Part shown: one piece after another, positions 24,802 to 33,434 of the stretch | Position numbering within the stretch: the first letter of the stretch is position 1 | Layout: each line of letters begins with the position of its first letter | Assembly: GCA_902570425.1 (NCBI GenBank) | Contig: CACFYB010000003.1 | Span: forward strand, 18,134-82,133 | Source of the DNA: an uncultured Pelagibacteraceae bacterium | Lineage (GTDB): Bacteria > Pseudomonadota > Alphaproteobacteria > Pelagibacterales > Pelagibacteraceae | DNA length: 64,000 bases | Direction: 5' to 3' | The notes under the pieces: model-generated | Told to the model about the DNA's origin: nothing | What the model saw: only the letters and a program-made list of their open reading frames with translations | The model's database searches: none | Program-made: the position numbers and the translations under genes

Positions 24802-26502
24802 ATGGAATTGAATAATATAAATAGTTTAGTGGAGCTTTTTTTTAAAAAGCACGAAGAAAAAAAAACTCAGATTAATCAACCATTTTTATACTCTTTAAAA
24901 GATCAGGATAAGAATTTTTTAACCTGGGATAAAGTGGAGCAAAATATTCAAATTTTATCTGAATACTTAAATAAAATTTTATTTCCAGGTGATAGATGTG
25001 TTTTATTATCAGAAAATCGACCAGAGTGGTTAATTGCGGATATAGCGATTATGAACTCTGGAGGTGTAACTGTTCCATTATTTACCACATATTCTGAAAG
25101 AGATTATGAGTATATTATAAAAGATTGTAAACCAAAAATATGTATTGTTTCAAATAATGTTCAATATAAAAAAATTGAAAAGTTTATCTCTAAAGAGACT
25201 AAAATTTTATCAATAGAAAATTTTAACGAAAGAATTGAAAGTATTCAAATCATTTTAGAGAAAAAAATTGATAAAAATAATAAGTATATTTCTAAAGGCT
25301 ATAATAGCGGAATTAAAAGAAAAGATCTTGCTTGTATAATTTATACTTCAGGAACAACAGGAAGTCCTAAAGGAGTGATGCTAAGTCATGGAGGCATCTT
25401 ATCTAATTGCGAGGGTGCACAAGATATTTTAAAATTGTTAATTAAAAATGATATTCCAGTTTTTTTAACTTGGCTTCCCCTATCACATTCATATGAACAT
25501 ACAATACAATATGTGCAAATTTCACTTGGTGCAAAAGTCTATTATGCAGAAAGTTTAGAAAAATTATTATCAAACATGGCCATTGCTAAGCCAACCATTA
25601 TGACAGCAGTGCCTAGATTTTATCAAAATTTGTATAGTAAAATTTCGATAAATTTTTTAAAACAAAAAGGCCTAAAAAAAAGATTAGTAGAAAATACAAT
25701 TTTACTTGGAACAAAAATCTTGAATAAAGAAAGACTTAATTTCAAGGAAAGGATAATTAATTTCTTATGTGAAAAGCTTGTGAGAAAAAAAATCAAAAAC
25801 CAGTTTGGTGGAAAATTGAAGGCTTTTGTTTCTGGAGGGGGTGCTTTAGATAAGAAAATTGGTGAGTTTTTAAATTCCGTAGGTTTGCCAACTTTACAAG
25901 GTTATGGATTAACCGAAACTTCACCAGTAGTGAGTTGCAATGTTCCAGGAAAAGTCAAAATTGAAACTGTGGGTCCTCCTTTTAGAACAAACCAGGTTAA
26001 GATAGCTAATGATGGTGAAATTTTAGTAAAGGGAGAAAATGTTATGCTAGGTTATTGGAACAAGAAAAAGGAGACAGAAGATATTATTAAAGATGGCTGG
26101 TTACATACAGGAGATATTGGAGAGATTACCAAAGAAGGGAATTTAAAAATAACTGATAGAAAAAAAGAAATTATAGTTAGTCTAGGCGGTGATAATATTT
26201 CCCCATCCAAAATTGAAAATTTATTATGTCTTAATGAAAAAATTAAGCAAAGTTTTGTTTATGGAGATAAAAAAACTTATTTAGTCGCATTGATTGTGAG
26301 TGAAACAGATATGAACTTTAAAGAAATTGAAATTTATTTAGAAAATTTAAATAAAAGTTTGTCTTCGGTTGAAAAAGTTAAAAAATTTAAATTAATAAAT
26401 GAGGAGTTTACAATTGAAAATGGAATGTTAACACCAACTTTAAAACTAAAAAGAAAAAAAATTTTAAATAAATATAAAGAAGATTTAGAAAAACTTTATT
26501 AA
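24802..26502 (+). CDS. Long-chain acyl-CoA synthetase (AMP-forming, FAA1-type)
   Basis: The 566-residue ANL-family enzyme activates fatty acids to acyl-CoA through an acyl-AMP. Motifs: P-loop YTSGTTGSPKGVMLSHGG, TWLPLSHSYEH, the A5 region GYGLTETSPVVS, A7 WLHTGDIGEI and A8 KITDRKKEIIVSLGGDNISP. The last matches the eukaryotic-type FAA1 family rather than FadD. It starts 4 nt after tRNA-Leu, so it may be read from the tRNA promoter. The substrate chain length is not known. Confidence 0.9.
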   Translation: MELNNINSLVELFFKKHEEKKTQINQPFLYSLKDQDKNFLTWDKVEQNIQILSEYLNKILFPGDRCVLLSENRPEWLIADIAIMNSGGVTVPLFTTYSERDYEYIIKDCKPKICIVSNNVQYKKIEKFISKETKILSIENFNERIESIQIILEKKIDKNNKYISKGYNSGIKRKDLACIIYTSGTTGSPKGVMLSHGGILSNCEGAQDILKLLIKNDIPVFLTWLPLSHSYEHTIQYVQISLGAKVYYAESLEKLLSNMAIAKPTIMTAVPRFYQNLYSKISINFLKQKGLKKRLVENTILLGTKILNKERLNFKERIINFLCEKLVRKKIKNQFGGKLKAFVSGGGALDKKIGEFLNSVGLPTLQGYGLTETSPVVSCNVPGKVKIETVGPPFRTNQVKIANDGEILVKGENVMLGYWNKKKETEDIIKDGWLHTGDIGEITKEGNLKITDRKKEIIVSLGGDNISPSKIENLLCLNEKIKQSFVYGDKKTYLVALIVSETDMNFKEIEIYLENLNKSLSSVEKVKKFKLINEEFTIENGMLTPTLKLKRKKILNKYKEDLEKLY

Positions 26503-26620
26503 AATAAATTAATTATTTGATTATAAAGCGCATAAACATTAACTTTTTTACACTTTAAAATTATTAAAATTTTATTTCATTTACAATTTAATTTAAAAAA
26601 TTTTAACTTTAATTAAAGAA

Positions 26621-26700
26621 TTGACATAACGGTTATAAAAAAATAAAAATAACGTAATAGCGAATCATTTTGATTCGTATAACAAAAAAGGGAGCTAAAG
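26621..26700 (+). promoter_or_regulatory. Promoter-like element, perfect hairpin and SD upstream of the basic-peptide gene
   Basis: TTGACA at 26621-26626 is a perfect -35; a weak AT-rich -10 (TAAAAA) sits 17 nt downstream. A perfect CGAATCA-TTT-TGATTCG hairpin spans 26661-26677, followed 12 nt later by the Shine-Dalgarno GGGAG (26690-26694), 6 nt before the ATG. The upstream 120 bp (from 26503) is featureless AT-rich DNA. Confidence 0.55.
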
Positions 26701-26775
26701 ATGCCTAAGAGAAGAAAAAAAGCAAAGAAAGCTAAGAAAGCTAAGAAAAAAGCAAAAAAAAGAAGAAGAAGATAA
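26701..26775 (+). CDS. 24-residue highly basic Lys/Arg/Ala peptide
   Basis: This ORF is too short for the track. The product has 12 Lys, 6 Arg and 4 Ala among 24 residues (MPKRRKKAKKAKKAKK..., ending RRRR), with no acidic residue. The gene is flanked by its own promoter-like TTGACA, a 5'-UTR hairpin, a good SD and a strong intrinsic terminator, which argues for a real independently expressed gene. The sequence resembles Lys/Ala-rich histone H1-like tails and tiny rRNA-binding peptides such as L41e or Thx only in composition. Function is unknown; nucleic-acid binding is an inference from charge. Confidence 0.7.
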   Translation: MPKRRKKAKKAKKAKKKAKKRRRR

Positions 26776-26797
26776 AAACTTAGTATTCTTTATTAAA

Positions 26798-26837
26798 AAC
26801 GCTTCTCATAACGCTATGTGTGAGAGGCGTTTTTTTT
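26798..26837. terminator. Intrinsic terminator, probably bidirectional
   Basis: AACGCTTCTCA (26798-26808) pairs with TGAGAGGCGTT (26821-26831) with one G.U pair, followed by T8 (26830-26837). On the minus strand the same stem is followed by a T5 run, so it can also end the carD transcript. The carD stop codon sits in the T tract. This is one of the two clearest terminators in the window. Confidence 0.85.
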
Positions 26838-27699
26838 ATTCTTCTACATTTTCGTCTGGCTCTGAAATTGTTTCTTCCTCTTCCACAGCACTTGATGGCT
26901 TATTTGATTGGACTTGGGTTTTTTGTTGCGTATCTAAATTTCTTTTTAAAGCTTTATCTAATTTTTTTTGAGTATCTTCTGCAGAAGAATTAAGAATTAT
27001 TATAAATTCAGATAGAATTCTTTCGTAAGCTTTCTCAAATAATTGTCTTTCACTATAAGATTGATCTACCATTAGATCATCCCCTTTATTTAAATCTCTT
27101 ACAACTTCGGCTAATTCATAAATTTTTCCTGATGAAATTTTAGCCTCATATTCTTGAGCTCTTCTACTCCACATTGATCTTTTAATTTTTGGTTTGCTTT
27201 TTAATATAGAAATACATTTATTAACTTGGTTAATTGTTGCTAAAGGTCTTAAATGTGATTGTTTATTTACGGGGACCATTCCGTTAGCTTTATCTTTTTC
27301 AAATTTTATTATGTAAGTTTCTACATCTATACCACCAATATTAATTTTTTTGAATTCAGTAATTTGACCAACGCCATGTTTCGGATAAACAACATAATCT
27401 TTTATTTTATATTCTCGTTTTTCTGTTTCTTGTTTTTTTACTTTTTTAATTTCTGGTTTTAATTCATTACTTTTGGAAATTCTTAAGCCTTCATTTTTGG
27501 CTTCACTCTTTTCATTTTGTTTTTTAGATTGAACTTTCTTTTTTATTTTTCTTAATTTTTTTATTTTAGGGATAACTTTTTTTTTTATTTTTTTGTTTAA
27601 GACCTTTTTAGTTTTTTTAACTTTAGGTTTGATGGTTTTTTTTTTATTTTTTTTGCTAAATGTTTTCTTTAAAATATTTTTCAAATTTATTTTGTTCAT
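26836..27699 (-). CDS. carD: CarD-family transcriptional regulator with Lys-rich N-terminal extension
   Basis: CarD binds RNA polymerase beta through its Tudor-like domain and stabilises open promoter complexes. The CarD core spans about residues 97-250: [46 protein letters not shown] and LAEVVRDL. Residues 1-95 form an unusual extension of mostly Lys with few hydrophobics; the tail after about 255 is acidic ([15 protein letters not shown]). The only upstream ATG gives a 44-bp overlap with fdxA, so the true start could be a later non-ATG codon. The fdxA-carD order is common in alphaproteobacteria. Confidence 0.88.
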   Translation of the reverse strand: MNKINLKNILKKTFSKKNKKKTIKPKVKKTKKVLNKKIKKKVIPKIKKLRKIKKKVQSKKQNEKSEAKNEGLRISKSNELKPEIKKVKKQETEKREYKIKDYVVYPKHGVGQITEFKKINIGGIDVETYIIKFEKDKANGMVPVNKQSHLRPLATINQVNKCISILKSKPKIKRSMWSRRAQEYEAKISSGKIYELAEVVRDLNKGDDLMVDQSYSERQLFEKAYERILSEFIIILNSSAEDTQKKLDKALKRNLDTQQKTQVQSNKPSSAVEEEETISEPDENVEE

Positions 27700-27982
27700 C
27701 TTTAAACTTTTCGTGATCCGAAGGTGGATCTTTTTTTCCAGTAATATTTGGCCAAATTTCTGAATACTTTTTATTGATTTCTAGCCACTTTTCACTGCCA
27801 GGCTCTGTATCAGCTTTAATAGCATCAACAGGACATTCTGGTTCACAAACGCCACAATCTATACACTCATCAGGTTTAATTACAAGCATATTTTTTCCCT
27901 CGTAGAAACAATCTACAGGACAAACCTCAACACAATCGGTTAGTTTACATTTAATACACTTATCATTTACTAAATACGTCAT
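27656..27982 (-). CDS. fdxA: 7Fe/8Fe ferredoxin FdxA
   Basis: The 108-residue ferredoxin has an N-terminal cluster motif, [18 protein letters not shown], with the extra cysteine spacing of 3Fe-4S/4Fe-4S FdxA proteins, and a second motif, [15 protein letters not shown]. The C-terminal [17 protein letters not shown] extension is also FdxA-like. It supplies low-potential electrons; the partner is not evident. It overlaps the TerB-like gene by 20 bp and carD by 44 bp. Confidence 0.93.
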   Translation of the reverse strand: MTYLVNDKCIKCKLTDCVEVCPVDCFYEGKNMLVIKPDECIDCGVCEPECPVDAIKADTEPGSEKWLEINKKYSEIWPNITGKKDPPSDHEKFKDEQNKFEKYFKENI

Positions 27983-28391
27983 TATATTTTTTCTTAATTT
28001 TTTCTTTAATATCGCCCATTACTTTACTGTCAATATATAGCAATCCCGTAAGTCGTCTCATTAAACTAGTTTCATATATATCTGCCTCATTATTGGAGTA
28101 GATAATTTCCCATAATGCCTCAATAATTTTAATTTTTTTGTCTTCATTCATATTTTTTACTTCTTTTGTGAAATCTAAAATTTGAATAGAATTTTCCTCA
28201 ATTTTTTTTGCATTTATAATTATTTCCTTTAAATCATCTTTATTTGTACCAATTTTTAATAATGCTTGTTTAATTATATTTTCCTCTTGTTGAGAATAAT
28301 TTTCATCAATTTTTGCGGCGTGTATTAATAATGCAGTAACTTTAGTTATATCCTCATTTTCATTATTTTTTTTATCTTTTTTAAAAAACAT
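27963..28391 (-). CDS. TerB-like (tellurite-resistance TerB fold) protein
   Basis: The 142-residue helical protein contains [25 protein letters not shown] and the repeated acidic-helix pattern [33 protein letters not shown], typical of single-domain TerB-like proteins thought to bind metal and/or associate with membranes. No other ter genes are present, so tellurite resistance is not implied. It sits where many alphaproteobacteria have an S4-domain gene, between the Suv3-like helicase (2 bp upstream) and fdxA. Confidence 0.75.
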   Translation of the reverse strand: MFFKKDKKNNENEDITKVTALLIHAAKIDENYSQQEENIIKQALLKIGTNKDDLKEIIINAKKIEENSIQILDFTKEVKNMNEDKKIKIIEALWEIIYSNNEADIYETSLMRRLTGLLYIDSKVMGDIKEKIKKKYNDVFSK

Positions 28392-28393
28392 AG

Positions 28394-30877
28394 TTATTTA
28401 CTTAAATTTAAATTTTTCAGTATCTTAAATGGATTTTCTTTTGAATTTCTATTGCTAAAATTTTTTTTGGTTTTTTTTGGTGGAAAATATTTAAAGAATA
28501 TATCGTTGTCTTTTATATTAATTTTGTAACCCATATTTTTAAGAAGTTTCTTAAAATCCTCTTTATTACATCCAAGAAGATTTAACATTTCAGGAATTAA
28601 TTTTATTTCTTTTTTATCCTCTGTATTTGTATTGATAATTTGTACAAATAACCTTTCTAAAATATCAATTCTCACAAAGAAATTTTCAAATTTTTCGAAA
28701 CCACAAAGTAACATGAAATTTTTGCTTCTAGCATTTTTGTTGCTTAAAAAATTTAATCCAAATTTAGGAGGGCTTAAATCAAAATATTTTTGGTGATAGT
28801 TTTTCCAAAGTAAGGTCCTTAAAGACACTGCTTCAGGTTTTATTAGTCTATGTAAATAAACATGATATCTTCCGAACTTTACACCAAGATCTCTTAAGAT
28901 TTTCCTATCATTTTGATCTAGATCTTTAAGATAATTCGAAACCTGTTCCCTTTTGAGAACACCATTATTTTCATAGAGTTGAAATGCTAAAGCTTTAATA
29001 GAAGAATTTTTTTCTTTTATATTTTTTAAGTCAACAAGACTTTTTAAAATTGTATCAATCTTATTTTTCAACCACTTATCAATAAAGATAATCAATTTTT
29101 TTTTCTGATTTGACTCTAAAATATCATCTATAATTAACTCAAAAGTTGGGTTTAAGTAATCCCTACCTGGTATTAGCTTTGCAATTGGTGATTTGTTCCA
29201 ATAAATCTTAAAGTCATTATGCAGATCAATTAAACCAGTCTCAATAATCATGTGCATTCTTTTTTCAAGTTCGGGGCCAATTGTTTGTCTTGCAGCTTTT
29301 TTCAGAGACTTAATGTCAGTCTCAAGTGCTCCCTTTTTAAGATCTAACTCTAATTTTAAACCATTAATTTTACCTATAAATTGATCATCAATCATAACAT
29401 CATTATTTTCTAAAATCTTAGTATTAAATTCCATATCTTGTTTTAATCCTCTAGCCAGAACACTTGCTCGTTTATCAATAAATGTTTTTGTAAGTTCTTC
29501 ATGAAGTCTATCTGAAAGTTTATCTTCTAACAGTTTTGTTTTTTGTATCCAATAGTCATGATTTTCTGTCCAATTATTTTTATTTGCAACATAAGACCAA
29601 GTTCTTACATTTGCAATTCTATTTGACAAAGAATCTACATTTCCCTCTAATTTATCTAATTTCATAAGCTGAAGATGCATAAAATCGTCAGTAATTTTGC
29701 CTTTTTGAGTATTTAAGAATTTAAAAACATTTTCAATTACCTCGTAGTGATTACCATAAGTTTTTTTGACAAAATCAGGTATTTGACAACATTCCCACAA
29801 AAGTTTTAATTTTTCATTTTCTAGTTTAGTATCTTTTAAATTTTTTTCTCTTGTAAAAAATTTAAGAGCTTTTTCATCTTCACATTCATATATTTTTCTT
29901 TGCCAGTCTTTGTTGGGTTTTTCATCTAAAGATTTTAAAAGTGTTGTTGGATTATTAAAGTTCAAATTGGAATTTCTCCAATACAATGTTCGAAGATCCT
30001 CAAATTTATGATTTTCAAGCAAATCAACCTCTTCAGCATTAATTTCTTTACATTGACCTGTAATACCAAAACTACCATTATTCAGATATCTTCCTGCGCG
30101 ACCTGCAATTTGACCAATTTCTGATAAATTCAATCTTCTTAATTTTTTTCCATCGTATTTTTTTAGATTAGAAAAATACACATGGTTTAAATCCATGTTG
30201 ATGCCCATACCAATAGCATCTGTTGCTACTAAAAAATCTACGTCACCTGATTGATACAATTCTACTTGAGCGTTTCTTGTTTTTGGACTTAAAGATCCCA
30301 TTACAATTGCTGCCCCACCTTTTTGTCTTCTTATTAACTCTGCTATAGCGTAAACTTCCTCAGCAGAAAATGCTATTATTGCAGTCTTTCTATCAATTCT
30401 AGAAATCTTTTTATGACCCGAGTAAGAAAGTTTAGATAACCTGTCTCTTTTAATAAACTCTATGTCATCATCTAATTTTGAAATAATATTTTTTATTGTG
30501 TTAGAACCCATTAACATTGTTAGTTTATTTCCCCTCATATTTAATAATCTATCAGTGAAAATATGCCCACGTTCGTGATCCGAACACATTTGTATTTCAT
30601 CTACAGCAATAAAATCTAATTCTTTGTCTATGGGCATGGACTCAACAGTGCAGAGAAAATACTTGGCATTGGTTGGTATAATTTTTTCCTCTCCAGTTAT
30701 TAATGCAACTTGATCTAAATTTGTTATTTTAACTATTCTGTCATACACTTCACGAGCTAAAAGTCTCAATGGAAAACCGATCATTCCACTTTTGAAAGAC
30801 AACATTGTTTCAATAGCTAGATGAGTTTTGCCTGTATTAGTAGGTCCAAGAACTGCAGTTATTTTATTTTTAAGCAT
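28394..30877 (-). CDS. Suv3-like DEAD/H-box RNA helicase
   Basis: The 827 residues start with a SUPV3L1-type helicase core: Walker A GPTNTGKTHLAIE, GFPLRLLAREVYDR, TGEE, motif II VDEIQMCSDHERGH, and motif VI QIAGRAGRYLNNGSFG, with AIGMGINMDL between. The C-terminal half is long and poorly conserved, with the VSLRTLLWKNYH patch seen in alphaproteobacterial members. Mitochondrial Suv3 works with PNPase in RNA decay; a similar role with the pnp product here is inference. It is the first gene of the helicase-TerB-fdxA-carD operon. Confidence 0.88.
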   Translation of the reverse strand: MLKNKITAVLGPTNTGKTHLAIETMLSFKSGMIGFPLRLLAREVYDRIVKITNLDQVALITGEEKIIPTNAKYFLCTVESMPIDKELDFIAVDEIQMCSDHERGHIFTDRLLNMRGNKLTMLMGSNTIKNIISKLDDDIEFIKRDRLSKLSYSGHKKISRIDRKTAIIAFSAEEVYAIAELIRRQKGGAAIVMGSLSPKTRNAQVELYQSGDVDFLVATDAIGMGINMDLNHVYFSNLKKYDGKKLRRLNLSEIGQIAGRAGRYLNNGSFGITGQCKEINAEEVDLLENHKFEDLRTLYWRNSNLNFNNPTTLLKSLDEKPNKDWQRKIYECEDEKALKFFTREKNLKDTKLENEKLKLLWECCQIPDFVKKTYGNHYEVIENVFKFLNTQKGKITDDFMHLQLMKLDKLEGNVDSLSNRIANVRTWSYVANKNNWTENHDYWIQKTKLLEDKLSDRLHEELTKTFIDKRASVLARGLKQDMEFNTKILENNDVMIDDQFIGKINGLKLELDLKKGALETDIKSLKKAARQTIGPELEKRMHMIIETGLIDLHNDFKIYWNKSPIAKLIPGRDYLNPTFELIIDDILESNQKKKLIIFIDKWLKNKIDTILKSLVDLKNIKEKNSSIKALAFQLYENNGVLKREQVSNYLKDLDQNDRKILRDLGVKFGRYHVYLHRLIKPEAVSLRTLLWKNYHQKYFDLSPPKFGLNFLSNKNARSKNFMLLCGFEKFENFFVRIDILERLFVQIINTNTEDKKEIKLIPEMLNLLGCNKEDFKKLLKNMGYKINIKDNDIFFKYFPPKKTKKNFSNRNSKENPFKILKNLNLSK

Positions 30878-30950
30878 TTCTATCTTTGGTGTGTATTTAT
30901 TTTTACCTACCAGATATAGTTGGCGTCAAAGAACAAAAATAGACTAAAAC

Positions 30951-31031
30951 ATGACCGAATCGGAAGGTAAAAAGTTCTCATTTTCAAAATTAATTAATAA
31001 TATTTTAGCACAATTAACCAAATTTTTATAA
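30951..31031 (+). CDS. Possible 26-residue ORF upstream of the aminotransferase
   Basis: An ATG-to-TAA frame encodes MTESEGKKFSFSKLINNILAQLTKFL, with an amphipathic C-terminal half. It lies in the 184-bp gap between the helicase and aminotransferase starts. There is no clear SD. It could be a chance ORF in AT-rich DNA; I record it only because it fills most of an otherwise empty gap. Confidence 0.2.
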   Translation: MTESEGKKFSFSKLINNILAQLTKFL

Positions 31032-31061
31032 CAATATAAATTTGAAAAAATTAAAATATTA

Positions 31062-32288
31062 ATGTTAAAAGATTTAGTAAAAAACTTAGAACCCTCGTCG
31101 ACTTTAAGAATAAATGAAATTTCAAAAGTACTAGAAGAAAAAGGTAAGAATATTTTTAAATTTGGGTTTGGTCAATCTCCATTTGAAGTACCTGAAAGTA
31201 TTGTTAGGGAGCTACAAAATAATGCACATCAAAATAAATATTTACCAATGCAAGGACTCAAAAGTTTAAGAGAGTCAGTTGCTAAATATACTTCAAATAA
31301 GAAAAATTTTGATTATAAATCTGCTAATGTAATTATAGGTCCTGGCTCTAAAGAACTTATGTTTTTACTGCATGTAATTTTTGATGGAGAGATAATTCTT
31401 CCAGCTCCTAGTTGGGTTTCTTATGCTCCTCAGGCGATACTTGGTAGAAATAAATCAAGAATTATACAAACAAAAAGGGAAAATAATTGGTTTCCCACAG
31501 CAGATGATTTGGAAAAAATTATTTTGAAAGACAAGAAAAAAAATTACCTGTTGTTTTTAAATTCACCAAATAATCCATCAGGACAAATTTGTGAAAATCT
31601 TGAAGAAATAAGTGAAATTACAAAAAAATATAATTTGATAATTTTATCTGATGAAATCTATTCCGAACTTGCTTTTAATAATGATTATAAATCGATCTCA
31701 AATTATTGCCCAGAAAAAACAATTATAAGTACTGGACTGAGTAAGTGGTGTGGAGCTGGAGGTTGGAGATTAGGATATTTTATTGTACCTAATGAATTAG
31801 AGATGATTAAAGAAAAAATAAATGTTCTTGCTAGTGAAACTTTCTCTGCCGTTAGTGCCCCAATTCAATATGCAGCTATTAAAGCTTATGATGAAGATCA
31901 TAGCATTTATATAAATTTATCAAGAAATATTTTAAAAAATATAGGAAATTATGTTTATGAAAATCTTAAATCGAACAAAGTATTGATTAACGAACCACAA
32001 GGTGGATTTTACTTAATGCCAGAATTTATTAGTAAAAAATTTAAGTCTTCATCTGAAATATGTAAAGAAATTTTACAACAAACAGGGGTTGCATTGTTAC
32101 CAGGATCCGATTTTGGTTTTGATGAAAAAAGACTAATTGTGAGATTAAGTTTTACAGATTTTGATGGTAAAAAATTAATGGATGAATTTAAAAAAAATCC
32201 TATTTTAACTAAAAGTACCATGAATAAACTCGCTCCCAAAATAGTTGCAGGTGTAAATAAACTTAGAAAATGGTCTGAGTTAATATAA
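31062..32288 (+). CDS. PLP-dependent class I/II aminotransferase (aspartate aminotransferase-like)
   Basis: The 408-residue fold-type I aminotransferase has the N-terminal FGFGQSPFEVPESIV, GPGSKELMFLLH, the NSPNNPSGQICE loop, LSDEIYSELAF (PLP-ring Asp) and the Schiff-base lysine in STGLSKWCGAGGWRLGYF, ending with an Arg-containing VRLSFTDFDG. This is the aspartate/aromatic aminotransferase subgroup; the exact amino acid is not determinable. It stands alone upstream of the TAXI-TRAP genes. Confidence 0.87.
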   Translation: MLKDLVKNLEPSSTLRINEISKVLEEKGKNIFKFGFGQSPFEVPESIVRELQNNAHQNKYLPMQGLKSLRESVAKYTSNKKNFDYKSANVIIGPGSKELMFLLHVIFDGEIILPAPSWVSYAPQAILGRNKSRIIQTKRENNWFPTADDLEKIILKDKKKNYLLFLNSPNNPSGQICENLEEISEITKKYNLIILSDEIYSELAFNNDYKSISNYCPEKTIISTGLSKWCGAGGWRLGYFIVPNELEMIKEKINVLASETFSAVSAPIQYAAIKAYDEDHSIYINLSRNILKNIGNYVYENLKSNKVLINEPQGGFYLMPEFISKKFKSSSEICKEILQQTGVALLPGSDFGFDEKRLIVRLSFTDFDGKKLMDEFKKNPILTKSTMNKLAPKIVAGVNKLRKWSELI

Positions 32289-32358
32289 AAACGCTCTATA
32301 CAAAGACCTTAAATTACTGTTAGTATTAGAATATAAATAATTAAACAGAGGGGAAAAT

Positions 32359-33363
32359 ATGAGAAAAATAATGTTATCTCTATCTAGTGCCCTGCTTATT
32401 TTCTTTGCATCATTATCTTTTACAAGTATTGCAAAATCTGCAGAGTTCTTCACGATAGGAACGGGAGGTCCAACTGGGGTATATTTCCAAACAGGAAATG
32501 CTATATGTAAGATGTTACATAAATCAGCAATTAGTGCTGAGCATGGAAGAAAAAAAGGAACAGCTAAAGCTTATAGATGTACCGCTCCTTCAACAGGTGG
32601 ATCAAATTATAATATTGGTCAAATAGCGGCTGGAGAATTTCAATTTGGTGTTGCCCAGTCTGACTGGCAGTTTCATGCTGTTAATGGATCCAGTAAATGG
32701 GAAGGAAAACAATTTAGTGATTTGAGAGCTGTATTTTCAGTTCATAATGAGCCTTTTCAAATTTGGGCTAGAAAAAAAGCAAAAATAAAAGACTTTAATG
32801 GCCTAAAAGGAAAAGTTGTAAACATTGGTAATCCAGGTTCGGGACAAAGAGGAACTATGGAAGAACTTATGAAAGCAATGGGAGTTGATAATAGTTTTTT
32901 TAAATCAACAACTGAACTTACTTCTTCAGAGCAAGTAAAAGCTTTGTGTGATGGTAAAATTGATGCTTTTGGTTATTCTGTAGGTTTTCCAAATGGAGCA
33001 ATGGAGCAAGCAGCAACTTGTGCAGCAAAAGCTTCACCAATTAATTTAACAGGTTCTGAAGTTCAAGGTTTAATTAGTGGTGCTGATTATTATGCAAAGG
33101 CCGTTATTCCAAAAGGAACTTATACAGGTCAAAAAAAAGATGCTACTACTTTTGGTGTAAAAGCTACAGTGGTTACAAGCGCTTCAGTTTCTGAGGAGTT
33201 AGTGTATTTAGTGACAAAAGCTGTGATGGAAAATTTTGATGATTTTAAAAAACAACATCCTGCTTTTGGATTTTTGGAAAAGAAAAACATGATTAAAGAT
33301 GGTTTATCTGCTCCATTACATCCTGGTGCAATTAAATACTACAAAGAAGCTGGATTAATGTAA
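32359..33363 (+). CDS. TAXI-family TRAP transporter solute-binding protein
   Basis: The 334-residue periplasmic protein has a signal peptide (about 1-27, ending AKSA-E) and the TAXI hallmark FFTIGTGGPTGVYFQTGNAICKML, followed by FGVAQSDWQFHAVNG and VNIGNPGSGQRGTMEELM. TAXI receptors deliver solutes such as dicarboxylates or amino acids to a TRAP permease. An AGAGGGG SD precedes the ATG. The fused permease lies downstream after an intrinsic terminator, which suggests more binding protein than permease. The ligand is unknown. Confidence 0.93.
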   Translation: MRKIMLSLSSALLIFFASLSFTSIAKSAEFFTIGTGGPTGVYFQTGNAICKMLHKSAISAEHGRKKGTAKAYRCTAPSTGGSNYNIGQIAAGEFQFGVAQSDWQFHAVNGSSKWEGKQFSDLRAVFSVHNEPFQIWARKKAKIKDFNGLKGKVVNIGNPGSGQRGTMEELMKAMGVDNSFFKSTTELTSSEQVKALCDGKIDAFGYSVGFPNGAMEQAATCAAKASPINLTGSEVQGLISGADYYAKAVIPKGTYTGQKKDATTFGVKATVVTSASVSEELVYLVTKAVMENFDDFKKQHPAFGFLEKKNMIKDGLSAPLHPGAIKYYKEAGLM

Positions 33364-33385
33364 TCTAGAAATAAGATGAAATTAA

Positions 33386-33417
33386 AAGGCCTGGTATTTT
33401 TACCGGGCCTTTTTTTT
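33386..33417 (+). terminator. Intrinsic terminator/attenuator between TAXI receptor and TRAP permease
   Basis: AAGGCCTGGTA (33386-33396) and TACCGGGCCTT (33401-33411) form an 11-bp stem with one G.U pair and a TTTT loop, followed by T8 (33410-33417). The GC-rich core is the strongest in the window. The permease ATG is 18 nt later, so read-through is probably partial. Confidence 0.85.
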
Positions 33418-33434
33418 ATGATAAGATATTATTA

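Noticed and set aside
27259-27462. Plus-strand ORF inside carD
   Set aside because: It is the Phe-rich antisense of the Lys-rich CarD extension.
27963-28391. Tellurite resistance determinant
   Set aside because: Only a lone TerB-like domain is present; no terC, terD or other ter genes.
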